A program made the position numbers and the translations under genes. The notes under the pieces are model-generated. The model worked only from the letters and a program-made list of their open reading frames with translations. It ran no database searches and was not told the origin of the DNA. Source: a virus. From it: DNA of 64,000 nt. Positions 34,741-43,222 of this stretch are shown here, in pieces. Position 1 is the first letter of the stretch, and each line of letters opens with the position of its first letter. The stretch covers positions 1 through 64,000 of IMG/VR virus record IMGVR_UViG_3300035670_000028. One strand, written 5' to 3'.

Positions 34741-35562
34741 ATGGCAATTAATTTTGATGCAATTCGTAAGAAGTTGAACAAGCTCTCCGGCCAGAACTCC
34801 AAGCGCGACATCATGTGGCGCCCGCAGGAGGGCGAGGAGGCAACAGTGAGGCTCGTTGCGTTCCCCGACAACGACGGCCAGCCCTTCAAGGAGCGCTGGT
34901 TCTACTACAACATCGGCAACAACCCAGGCCTTCTCGCGCCGTACCAGTTCAATCGACCCGATCCCATCCAGGAGCTCATCAACAAGCTCCGCGATGATGA
35001 GAACAAGGAGTCGTACGAGCTCGCCAAGAAGCTCTATCCGAAGATGCGCGCGTATGCCGCAGTCGTCGTGCGCGGTGAGGAGGACAAGGGAGTCCGACTC
35101 TGGGCGTTCGGCAAGCAGGTGTATCAGTCGCTTCTGAACATCATGCTCGATGAGGACTACGGCGACATCACCGATCCGAAGACTGGACGCGACGTGAAGG
35201 TAACCTGCTCGAAGGCGAACGGCAAGACCTACGCCTCAACAGACGTCATGCCTCGTGGCAAGTCCTCTCCTCTCTCAGAGAGTCCGGACAAGGCGAAGCA
35301 GTGGCTCTCCAGCATTCCCAGTCTCGATGATCTCTTCACTGAGAAGTCCTACGAGGAGCTCGAGAAGATCGTCAATGACTGGATCAACGGCGATATGTCG
35401 ACCTCGTCATCTGAGATGGGAACGTCCCGCGGCGCCCCCGCTGCGGCAGCTCCCGCTGCAGCCTCCTCTGACGAGGACGATGATGCTCCCAAGCAGAAGG
35501 CATCCGGAAAGGGAGGCAAGTTCAAGAGCCTCGAGGACGCCTTCGCCGATCTCGAGGACTGA
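34741..35562 (+). CDS. Single-stranded DNA-binding protein (gp32-like)
   Basis: 273 residues. The N-terminus INFDAIRKKLNKLSGQNSK matches the basic cooperative-binding region of gp32. A central OB-like core follows (VRLVAFPDNDGQPFKERWFY, RAYAAVVVRGEEDKGVRLW, KVTCSKANGKTYASTDV). An Ala-rich linker then leads to an acidic/aromatic C-terminal tail (DEDDDA...SLEDAFADLED) that would recruit replication partners. The Cys/His zinc site of T4 gp32 is not visible. It is in an operon with the recombinase, FEN and helicase. SD: weak GAGG 12 nt from ATG. Confidence 0.85.
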   Translation: MAINFDAIRKKLNKLSGQNSKRDIMWRPQEGEEATVRLVAFPDNDGQPFKERWFYYNIGNNPGLLAPYQFNRPDPIQELINKLRDDENKESYELAKKLYPKMRAYAAVVVRGEEDKGVRLWAFGKQVYQSLLNIMLDEDYGDITDPKTGRDVKVTCSKANGKTYASTDVMPRGKSSPLSESPDKAKQWLSSIPSLDDLFTEKSYEELEKIVNDWINGDMSTSSSEMGTSRGAPAAAAPAAASSDEDDDAPKQKASGKGGKFKSLEDAFADLED

Positions 35563-35587
35563 ACTAACTAGAGTGTGAGCCAGCGAG

Positions 35588-35610
35588 CGCGCCCCGCCAG
35601 GGGTGCGTTT
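35588..35610 (+). terminator. GC-rich hairpin between SSB and recombinase genes
   Basis: CGCGCCCC (35588-35595) and GGGGTGCG (35600-35607) pair over 8 bp (one G-U) with a GCCA loop, followed by TTTGCATTT. It may act as a partial terminator that lets SSB mRNA exceed recA mRNA. Confidence 0.45.
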
Positions 35611-35628
35611 GCATTTAACGAGGGCACC

Positions 35629-36810
35629 ATGGCAAAGAACACAGAGCAAGACAGCTTCACAGATGATCTGATCAAGTCACTCAATAAGTCGCACGGATCC
35701 CGTGTGGCCTATAACCTCGCATTCGATGAGTCACCCACACACGTCAAGCGGTGGATCAGCACGGGCTCCAAGCAGCTCGACTACATCATCTCTAACCGCC
35801 GCAACGGTGGCCTTCCTGAGGGACGGATCGTCGAGATCTTCGGCCCACCCTCTATCGGTAAGTCACACATCGCCATTCAGATCGCGCGCTCCACTCAGAA
35901 GATGGGTGGAATTGTGGTCTACATCGACACGGAGAATGCCACCTCAGTCGAGAACCTTGGACTCCTCGGGGTCGACGTCAAGAAGCGCTTCGTCTATGTT
36001 GACACCCACTGCACAGAGGAGGTCCTCTCGATCGCGGAGGAGACGATCCTCAAGGCGAAGGCGATGGACAAGGACGTGCCTGTCACCATCATCTGGGACT
36101 CAGTGGCTGCAACATCACCCAAGGCTGAGCTCACAGGTGACTACGACAAGGACTCGATCGGCCTGCAGGCCCGTGCAATCTCCAAGGGCATGCGCAAGAT
36201 CACAGGCGTCATCGCCAACCAGAACGTGCTTCTCGTCTGCCTGAACCAGATTCGCACGAAGGTGGGTGTCATGTACGGCGATCCCACCACAACACCTGGC
36301 GGTATGGCGATCCCCTTCCACGCATCAGTCCGAATCAAGCTCGGTGCAGGTCAACACATCCTCAACAAGGACAAGGAGGTCATTGGCATCAATGTCTCCG
36401 CAAAGACTGTCAAGAACAAGGTGACAGCGCCCTTCAGGACCGCTGACTTTGAGATTCACTTTGGCGTCGGAATCAAGGAGCACGAGCAGCTGTTCGACAT
36501 CCTTCGGCGCCACGGTCCTGAGACCGTTAACGGCCGCACGATCGAGATAGGTGGAACCGGCGCATGGAAGACACTGACGGTGCACAACGCATCGACAGGT
36601 GAGATCATTGTCGACAAGAAGTTCTACAAGGCTGAGTTCGACAAGATTCTCTCGGACCCTGAGTACGCTGACTACCTCGATGACCTCCTCGAGGCGGCGA
36701 TGTCCAAGAAGAAGGCGACTGAGGCTGCCGACGTGGATCCGGAGTCGTACGAGGAAGTGCGTGCCATTGCGATGGATGTAGATGTGTCAGACGTCTCTCC
36801 TGAGGACTGA
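35629..36810 (+). CDS. uvsX: RecA/UvsX recombinase
   Basis: 393 residues from ATG 35629 (SD GAGG); an upstream GTG 35575 lies before the hairpin and is unlikely. Walker A GPPSIGKS (72-79), Walker B TIIWDS (~153-158), catalytic-loop Glu in YIDTENA (~102), and an L2 region NQIRTKVGVMYGDPTTTPGG. The L2 and the GGMAIPFHASVRIKL strand look closer to bacterial RecA than to T4 UvsX. The protein forms filaments on ssDNA for recombination and recombination-dependent replication, with the adjacent SSB. The acidic C-terminus is typical of RecA. Confidence 0.88.
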   Translation: MAKNTEQDSFTDDLIKSLNKSHGSRVAYNLAFDESPTHVKRWISTGSKQLDYIISNRRNGGLPEGRIVEIFGPPSIGKSHIAIQIARSTQKMGGIVVYIDTENATSVENLGLLGVDVKKRFVYVDTHCTEEVLSIAEETILKAKAMDKDVPVTIIWDSVAATSPKAELTGDYDKDSIGLQARAISKGMRKITGVIANQNVLLVCLNQIRTKVGVMYGDPTTTPGGMAIPFHASVRIKLGAGQHILNKDKEVIGINVSAKTVKNKVTAPFRTADFEIHFGVGIKEHEQLFDILRRHGPETVNGRTIEIGGTGAWKTLTVHNASTGEIIVDKKFYKAEFDKILSDPEYADYLDDLLEAAMSKKKATEAADVDPESYEEVRAIAMDVDVSDVSPED

Positions 36811-37769
36811 TGCGGCACCCGATCATCATAATTGACTCGCTGAACGTTTTCACTCGACATTTTATTGCAAATCCCACTATGAGCCGCCAGGGTCAGCAGA
36901 TCGGCGGATTTGTGGGTTTCCTCAAGGGCCTCAAGCTTCTAACGGAGAAGCTCAGGCCCAAGAGGGTGATAGTGGTGTGGGAGGGTGGTGGATCCGCTCG
37001 TCGAAGGGCAATCTTTCCTGACTACAAGCAGGGAAGCAGGCCACAGAAGCTTAACCGCTACTACGATGATGACATTCCCGACACGTACGAGAACAGGGAC
37101 TTTCAGATCAAGATGACGATTGAGGCACTGAAGCACGTTCCAGTGCAGCAGATCTACGTCTCGGACTGCGAGGCCGACGATGTGATAGGCTACATGTGCC
37201 GTCACCTCTTTCCAGAGGATCCGCTTGTTGTCGTGTCGTCTGACAAGGACCTGTACCAGCTCATCGATGACAGGGTCACGCAGTGGTCGCCTGGCCAGAA
37301 GAAGTTCATCACACCTGAGGAAGTGCACGAAAAGTTTGGTGTGTGGCCCGTGAACATGTGTGTCGTGCGAAGCTTCGTGGGAGATCCCTCTGACAGCATT
37401 CCAGGGGTCGCAGGAGCTGGCTTCAAGACAATGACCAAGAGATTCCCATTGTTGTCCGAGAAATCATCCCTGATGATCCAGGATGTCCTAGACGAGGCTT
37501 CCAGACTGTCAGCGACAAAGTCCGGCGCTAAAGTTCAGGTCCTTAAAAACATCCTTGAGGAGCAGGATATAGTGATGCGTAACTGGAAGCTCATGCACCT
37601 GGACATTTCGAACCTCTCAGGTGACCAGATTAAGAGAATAAACGACTCCGTGTCGAACTACTCGCCGAAGAAGAACAAGTTGGAGCTTATGCGCCTATTT
37701 GTAAGGCAGGGAATCCAGGACTTTGACGTGGACTCCTTCTTCATGTCTCTGAGCGCTTCAATAACTTGA
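36810..37769 (+). CDS. 5'-3' exonuclease / RNase H (FEN family)
   Basis: 319 residues, overlapping the recombinase stop by one base (TGATG). Acidic metal ligands occur in order: IIIIDSLNVF (Asp ~9), YVSDCEADDVIG (~117-122) and VVSSDKDLYQL (~139-141). FVGDPSDSIPGVAGAG is the H3TH DNA-binding element, and the GSARRRAIFPDYKQG loop is typical of the family. It removes RNA primers and flaps behind the fork. T4 Rnh has the same role and similar length (305). Confidence 0.88.
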   Translation: MRHPIIIIDSLNVFTRHFIANPTMSRQGQQIGGFVGFLKGLKLLTEKLRPKRVIVVWEGGGSARRRAIFPDYKQGSRPQKLNRYYDDDIPDTYENRDFQIKMTIEALKHVPVQQIYVSDCEADDVIGYMCRHLFPEDPLVVVSSDKDLYQLIDDRVTQWSPGQKKFITPEEVHEKFGVWPVNMCVVRSFVGDPSDSIPGVAGAGFKTMTKRFPLLSEKSSLMIQDVLDEASRLSATKSGAKVQVLKNILEEQDIVMRNWKLMHLDISNLSGDQIKRINDSVSNYSPKKNKLELMRLFVRQGIQDFDVDSFFMSLSASIT

Positions 37770-37776
37770 GGAAATA

Positions 37777-39177
37777 ATGGAAGAAAAAGAGTCACAGATC
37801 GAGCTCGCGCTGAATGGTTCGTTCTCGAAGTACGGCAAGCAGTTTCAGGAGGGCATCTTTCACGGCCTGCTGACAGACCACCCATGGGCTGCTCAGATGA
37901 TGGAGGTCATGAAGCCCACCTTCTTCGACGTGAAGTACCTCGAGTTCCTGTGCGAGAAGTACTTCCTGTACCACAACAAGTACAAGTGCTTCCCATCCAT
38001 GGGCCTGCTCATTCCTCTCATCAAGGAGGACCTCGCCGAGTCGAACGACAAGATCCTCCTCGACCAGACGGTTGAGTACCTGCACAGGCTGAAGACCAAC
38101 CCCAACATGGGTGACCTCCAGTACATCAAGGACAAGTCCCTCGACTTCTGCAAGCGGCAGGTCTTCAGGGACGCGCTCGAGAAGGCTGTCGAGCTCATCT
38201 CCACGGACAAGTTCGAGTCTGTCGTCGGCCTCATGAAGGAGGCAGTCGGTGTCGGCCTTCCGAGCTCAGTTGGCCACGACTTCTTCGAGGACTTTGAGGC
38301 GAGATTCGTCAAGTCTCGGCGCCAGTGCTGCCCAACAGGCATTGCCCGCCTCGATGAGAAGGACATCCTGCAGGGTGGACTCGGTCGCGGCGAGATTGGA
38401 GTCATCACTGCGAACACTGGCGTAGGTAAGAGCCACTTCCTGGTTGCCCTTGGTGCCAATGCAATGCGTGTCGGCAAGAATGTCGTGCACTACACGTTCG
38501 AGCTCACAGAGACCGCTGTCGGCATTCGATACGACTCCAACCTCTGCGACGTCGCGTCAAATGAGGTGCCTGACAGCAAGGAGCTCATCAAGAAGCGCTA
38601 CAGCGACCTCGAGCTAGGCCGACTCATCATCAAGGAGTATCCAACAGGATCCGCATCCGTCATGACGATCAGGAACCACCTCGAGAAGCTGATGATGAAG
38701 AACTTCATTCCCAGCCTCGTTGTGATCGACTACGCGGACGTCATGAGGTCCACACGGCAGTATGACTCTCTCAGGCACGAGCTCAAGCTTATCTACGAGG
38801 AGCTTCGCAACCTGTCGATGGACATGAACATTCCAGTCTGGACAGCCTCACAGGCAAACAGGGCGTCCTCAACAGCAGAGGTTGTCGGCCTCGAGAACAT
38901 GTCAGAGGCCTACGGCAAGGCCATGGTCGCCGACGTCGTTTTGTCACTTTCTAGAAAGCCTTTGGAGAAGGATAAGGGCACCGGACGGATATTTATTGCA
39001 AAGAACCGAGCAGGTAGAGATGGAGTCGTTTTTCCTGTACACATTGACACAGCAAGGTCCAAGATTGACATCCTGGACCCCAATGAGCTCTCACTGAATG
39101 AGGCCGTGATGCAGGATGAGTCGACAATGAAGGACTTGCTTAAGCAAAAGTGGAAGGAAGTCAGCAACGCATCTTGA
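37777..39177 (+). CDS. Replicative DNA helicase (gp41/DnaB-like)
   Basis: 466 residues. Helical N-terminal domain (~1-160), then a RecA-type motor: Walker A ANTGVGKS (212-219), Walker B SLVVIDYADVM (~305-315), a sensor QANRASSTAE (~350) and an IAKNRAGRDG arginine-finger region. T4 gp41 is 475 residues. It would form the hexameric 5'-3' helicase. No primase gene is adjacent in this window. SD GAGGA precedes ATG 37777. Confidence 0.88.
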   Translation: MEEKESQIELALNGSFSKYGKQFQEGIFHGLLTDHPWAAQMMEVMKPTFFDVKYLEFLCEKYFLYHNKYKCFPSMGLLIPLIKEDLAESNDKILLDQTVEYLHRLKTNPNMGDLQYIKDKSLDFCKRQVFRDALEKAVELISTDKFESVVGLMKEAVGVGLPSSVGHDFFEDFEARFVKSRRQCCPTGIARLDEKDILQGGLGRGEIGVITANTGVGKSHFLVALGANAMRVGKNVVHYTFELTETAVGIRYDSNLCDVASNEVPDSKELIKKRYSDLELGRLIIKEYPTGSASVMTIRNHLEKLMMKNFIPSLVVIDYADVMRSTRQYDSLRHELKLIYEELRNLSMDMNIPVWTASQANRASSTAEVVGLENMSEAYGKAMVADVVLSLSRKPLEKDKGTGRIFIAKNRAGRDGVVFPVHIDTARSKIDILDPNELSLNEAVMQDESTMKDLLKQKWKEVSNAS

Positions 39178-39210
39178 TGCTGCGTCGGTGCTTTTGAAGC
39201 AGGAGAGTCT

Positions 39211-40176
39211 ATGGAGCCAATACTTCGTCCGAACCCAGAGAGATTTGTCATCTATCCAATCGTTCACTCTGACCTTTGGCAGGAATTTAAACGGCAGGAG
39301 GCCTCCTTCTGGACTGCCGAGGAGATCGACCTGACTGAGGATCGACGCGACTGGGAGAGGCTCAAGGAGGATGAGCGGCACTTCATCAAGCACGTGCTAG
39401 CATTCTTCGCCGCCTCAGACGGCATCGTCAATGAGAATCTCTGCTATCGATTCGCGAACGAGGTGCAGTACCCTGAGGCCCGGGCCGCATACACATTCCA
39501 GGCAGCCATGGAGACCATCCACAGTGAGACTTACTCGCTGCTCATCGACTCCTATGTGACCGATCCCGCTGAGAAGACACACCTCCTGCGCGCAATCGAG
39601 ACGATTCCCGCTGTCAAGAAGAAGGCTGAGTGGGCCCTCAAGTGGATGAGCAATGACTCACCTTTCGTCCAGCGGCTCCTAGCCTTCGCCTGCGTCGAGG
39701 GGATATTCTTCAGCGGCTCATTCTGCGCCATCTTCTGGCTCAAGCACCGCGGATTGGGAATGAAGGGTCTCACGTTCTCCAACGAGCTCATAAGCAGGGA
39801 CGAGAATGCACACACGGACTTCGCCTTGAAGATCCTCAAGAATCACATCGTCAACAAGCCTGACGTCAAGACTGTCCACAGCATTGTGTCAGATGCTGTC
39901 AGCATTGAGAAGGAATTTGTTTGCGACGCGCTTCCTGTTTCTCTCATTGGAATGAACGCGGATGCAATGTCTGCGTATATTGAGTTCGTGGCCGATCGAT
40001 TGCTCACAGACCTGGGATATCCGAAGCTCTACAACGCCAAGAACCCATTTCCCTGGATGGAGATGCTCGGCCTCGAGGGCAAGACCAACTTTTTTGAGCG
40101 TCGGGTGAGCGAGTACGCAAAGGCCGGCGTCAAGAGCGGTACAACACAGTCACTCACATGGGATGGAGACTTCTGA
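39211..40176 (+). CDS. nrdB: Ribonucleotide reductase class Ia beta subunit
   Basis: 321 residues. All di-iron ligands are in place: Asp40 (TAEEIDL), Glu101 and His104 ([10 protein letters not shown]), Glu163 (VEGIFFSG), Glu198 and His201 (ENAHTDF). The radical Tyr108 sits four residues after His104. The sequence around [12 protein letters not shown] and [12 protein letters not shown] resembles eukaryotic-type R2. It supplies the tyrosyl radical for reduction of NDPs by NrdA. It overlaps nrdA (TGATG). Confidence 0.93.
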   Translation: MEPILRPNPERFVIYPIVHSDLWQEFKRQEASFWTAEEIDLTEDRRDWERLKEDERHFIKHVLAFFAASDGIVNENLCYRFANEVQYPEARAAYTFQAAMETIHSETYSLLIDSYVTDPAEKTHLLRAIETIPAVKKKAEWALKWMSNDSPFVQRLLAFACVEGIFFSGSFCAIFWLKHRGLGMKGLTFSNELISRDENAHTDFALKILKNHIVNKPDVKTVHSIVSDAVSIEKEFVCDALPVSLIGMNADAMSAYIEFVADRLLTDLGYPKLYNAKNPFPWMEMLGLEGKTNFFERRVSEYAKAGVKSGTTQSLTWDGDF

Positions 40177-42533
40177 TGCGTTCATTTGTAGTCAAGAGCA
40201 GCGGCAAGAGAGAAGAGATCAAGTTCGACAAGATCACACAGCGCATCAAGCGCCAGTGCAAGGGCTTAAACGAGGAGTATGTGAGTCCCATCGCTGTCAC
40301 TCGTGAGGTCGCGGAGTCCGTTGTCGACGGCATCACGACAGGTGAGATCGACGCGCTGATCGCCCAGGAGGCAGCTCGAATGGTGACGATTCACCCAGAC
40401 TACTCGCTCCTGGCCGCACGCATCCTTGTCACGAGGTGGCAGAAGTCAATCCCTGTCAACTTCTCAGAGAACGTTGGTAGGCTCTACGACAACGTCGATC
40501 CTGTCACTGGAAAGCACGCGCCCCTCGTCAGCAAGGAGCTCGTTGAGCTCATGTCCGACAAGAAGCACTCAGAGCTCGTCGACCGCGCGATCGTCCACGA
40601 GCGTGACAAGAACTTTGACTACTTTGGCCTGGCAACTCTACAGCACGGGTACCTAAAGTCCATCGACGGTCAGCCGGCTGAGACGCCCCAGTTCATGTGG
40701 ATGCGTGTGTCACTAGGCATCCACGGCGACGACATCGAGTCCTCCATCAGGTGCTACGAGGGCCTGAGCACAGGCAGGTACATCCACGCTACACCAACCC
40801 TGTTCAACGCAGGCACACCTCGCGCCCAGATGGCCAGCTGCTTCCTGCAGAGTCTCGCTGATGACTCCATCGATGGAATATTCAGCACCTATAAGCAGAC
40901 GGCTCACATCTCCAAGTGGGCAGGCGGCATCGGTCTACATGTCCACAACCTTCGGGCGAAGGGAAGCCTAATCGCTGGAACAGGTGGCCAGTCTGAGGGC
41001 ATCGTTCCGATGCTCAAGGTCCTCAATGAGATCGCACGATACGTGAACCAGGGCGGCAAGCGCAAGGGCGCTTTCGCGGTCTATCTCGAGCCCTGGCACT
41101 CCGACATTGAGGAGTTCCTTGAGATGAAGAAGAACCACGGCAAGGAGGAGCTTCGCGCTCGTGATCTCTTCTACGCACTGTGGGTGCCAGACCTCTTTAT
41201 GCGCCGCGTGAAGGAGGACGGTGTGTGGTCGCTCATGTGCCCACAGGCCTCACCGGGTCTCGCAGATGTACACGGAGATGACTTCGTCAAGCTCTATGAG
41301 AAGTATGAGGAGGCCGGAAAGTTCGTCCGCCAGGTGAAGGCACGAGACCTCTGGATCAAGGTGATCACTGCGCAGATCGAGACAGGAGTGCCGTACATCC
41401 TCTACAAGGATGCTGCCAACAATAAGTCAAACCAGAAGAACCTAGGCACAATTAAGTCATCAAATCTCTGCACAGAGATCATCGAGCACAGCACACCTGA
41501 GGAGACTGCAGTGTGCAACCTCGCGTCCATTGCACTAAGTCGATTTGTGCACGATGGAAAGTATGACTTTGAGGGCCTCCGACAGACTGCCGCAGAGGTC
41601 ACCTTTAACCTCAACCGTGTGATCGACCGAAACTACTACCCTGTGCCTGAGACTGAGGTCTCCAACATGAAGCACAGGCCCATCGGCATCGGTGTTCAGG
41701 GCCTCGCTGACACGTACGCGATGCTCAAGATGGACTTCACCTCTCCCGAGGCTGTTGAGCTGAACAAGCGGATCTTTGCGACCATATACTACGGGGCACT
41801 TGACGCGTCCTGTGAGCTCGCAAAGGAGGAGGGAACTTACTCATCCTACGAGGGTTCGCCGGCGTCGAAGGGGCAGCTGCAGTTCGACATGTGGGGTATT
41901 GAGCCACATCCCTCTCTGAACTGGAAGTCCCTGAAGGCGAGGATCGCAAAGCACGGTCTGAGGAATAGCTTGCTCCTCGCGCCCATGCCTACCGCTTCCA
42001 CGTCCCAGATCCTAGGCAACAACGAGTGTTTCGAGCCTTTCACGTCAAACATCTACGTGAGGAGAGTCCTCTCGGGTGAGTTCGTGATTGTCAACAAGCA
42101 CCTCGTCAATGACCTTATCGAGGTGGGTCTCTGGGGTGAGGATATGAAGAACGAGATCGTGCGCAATGCAGGATCCATTCAGGAGATCTCCAAGATTCCA
42201 GAGGAAATTCGCAGTAGATACAGGACAGTGTGGGAGATGTCGATGAGGCCGATCATCGATCAGGCAGCCGACAGAGGCGCCTATATCTGCCAGTCACAGT
42301 CGATGAACCTGTTTATCGCTAGCCCTAACATTGGCGCCGTCAACTCAATGCACTTCTACGCCTGGGAGAAGGGCCTGAAGACTGGCATGTACTACCTGCG
42401 CTCCAAGCCCGCGTCAACAGCGAAGGCGATCACCGTCGAGGAGAAGCAGGAGAAGCCAGACACAGAGATGGATGAGGCCGCTCTCGTGTGCTCCCTGGAG
42501 AACCCAGAGGCGTGCGAGATGTGCGGATCCTGA
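40176..42533 (+). CDS. nrdA: Ribonucleotide reductase class Ia alpha subunit
   Basis: 785 residues. ATG 40176 is coupled to the nrdB stop and starts the ATP-cone ([20 protein letters not shown]). An upstream in-frame ATG 40158 lies in nrdB. Active-site residues: Cys222 (MASCFLQSL), Asn430-x-Cys432-x-Glu434 (SNLCTE), Cys447 (AVCNLASIAL), and a C-terminal redox pair Cys780/Cys783 (CEMCGS). The complete ATP cone suggests normal dATP feedback. The complex makes dNDPs for phage replication. No intron or intein interrupts the frame. Confidence 0.94.
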   Translation: MRSFVVKSSGKREEIKFDKITQRIKRQCKGLNEEYVSPIAVTREVAESVVDGITTGEIDALIAQEAARMVTIHPDYSLLAARILVTRWQKSIPVNFSENVGRLYDNVDPVTGKHAPLVSKELVELMSDKKHSELVDRAIVHERDKNFDYFGLATLQHGYLKSIDGQPAETPQFMWMRVSLGIHGDDIESSIRCYEGLSTGRYIHATPTLFNAGTPRAQMASCFLQSLADDSIDGIFSTYKQTAHISKWAGGIGLHVHNLRAKGSLIAGTGGQSEGIVPMLKVLNEIARYVNQGGKRKGAFAVYLEPWHSDIEEFLEMKKNHGKEELRARDLFYALWVPDLFMRRVKEDGVWSLMCPQASPGLADVHGDDFVKLYEKYEEAGKFVRQVKARDLWIKVITAQIETGVPYILYKDAANNKSNQKNLGTIKSSNLCTEIIEHSTPEETAVCNLASIALSRFVHDGKYDFEGLRQTAAEVTFNLNRVIDRNYYPVPETEVSNMKHRPIGIGVQGLADTYAMLKMDFTSPEAVELNKRIFATIYYGALDASCELAKEEGTYSSYEGSPASKGQLQFDMWGIEPHPSLNWKSLKARIAKHGLRNSLLLAPMPTASTSQILGNNECFEPFTSNIYVRRVLSGEFVIVNKHLVNDLIEVGLWGEDMKNEIVRNAGSIQEISKIPEEIRSRYRTVWEMSMRPIIDQAADRGAYICQSQSMNLFIASPNIGAVNSMHFYAWEKGLKTGMYYLRSKPASTAKAITVEEKQEKPDTEMDEAALVCSLENPEACEMCGS

Positions 42534-42548
42534 CAAAACGGAGGAAAG

Positions 42549-43151
42549 ATGAAGTGGACAACAAAGGTATCGCCGCTGATCAAGGAAATTGAGCTCAGGA
42601 AGAGCCCAGTCATCATTCGAGTCAACAAGTTCGATGAGGAGTCTGCCCTCAAGTTCGATCAAGAGGTGGCACAGGCCCACAATACCGGTCAGAAGGTGAT
42701 TCCTGTGGTCATTGATTCATACGGAGGGCAGGTGTACTCCCTCATGTCGATGATCTCAGCCATCAAGCACGCTGAGCTTCCTGTGGCCACGATCGTCGAG
42801 GGTAAGGCGATGAGCTGCGGAGCTGTCCTGCTCACCTTCGGCGCAGACGGCATGAGGTTCGCTGATCCTAATTCCACGATAATGGTGCACGATGTCTCCT
42901 CCATGGAGCTCGGCAAGGTCGAGGAAGTGAAGGCAGGCGCAGCAGAGGCCGATCGACTGAATGAGAAGATCTACACCATGATGGCCAGGAACTGCGGTAA
43001 GCCAGACGATTACTTCCTCAAGATCGTCGATGGTAAGAAGCACGCTGACTGGTTCTTCGACGCCGAGGAGGCCCTCAAGCATGGGTTCGTCAATCACCTG
43101 AGGGTGCCAAAGCTGAACGTCGAGGTCGCTGTCACAATCGATTTCGAGTGA
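42549..43151 (+). CDS. ClpP-family serine protease
   Basis: 200 residues. Catalytic Ser89 (GKAMSCGAV), His114 (IMVHDVSSM) and probable Asp167, with the 25-residue Ser-His spacing of ClpP. A SYGGQVYSLMSMISAIK helix provides the oxyanion segment. The protein begins close to the fold, without a long propeptide, and no unfoldase gene is adjacent. Phage ClpP-like proteins either work with host Clp ATPases or act as head maturation proteases. It lies after nrdA, not in a head operon, so a regulatory role is as likely as cleavage of the leader peptides described here. Confidence 0.85.
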   Translation: MKWTTKVSPLIKEIELRKSPVIIRVNKFDEESALKFDQEVAQAHNTGQKVIPVVIDSYGGQVYSLMSMISAIKHAELPVATIVEGKAMSCGAVLLTFGADGMRFADPNSTIMVHDVSSMELGKVEEVKAGAAEADRLNEKIYTMMARNCGKPDDYFLKIVDGKKHADWFFDAEEALKHGFVNHLRVPKLNVEVAVTIDFE

Positions 43152-43187
43152 GTCACATGGGTCCTAATCCTCCGCAGGCTGCGTGTT

Positions 43188-43194
43188 ATACTTA
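43188..43194 (+). promoter_or_regulatory. Late-promoter-like ATACTTA element
   Basis: TTATACTTAG lies 28 nt before GTG 43223, the first tail-fibre gene. It marks the switch from replication to fibre genes. Confidence 0.6.
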
Positions 43195-43222
43195 GACCCA
43201 GAGATTTGACCCACCGTGAACT

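Noticed and set aside
40176-42533. A possible intein or intron in nrdA, because phage RNR genes often host them.
   Set aside because: The frame is continuous with all active-site residues at normal spacing and no splice-type motifs.
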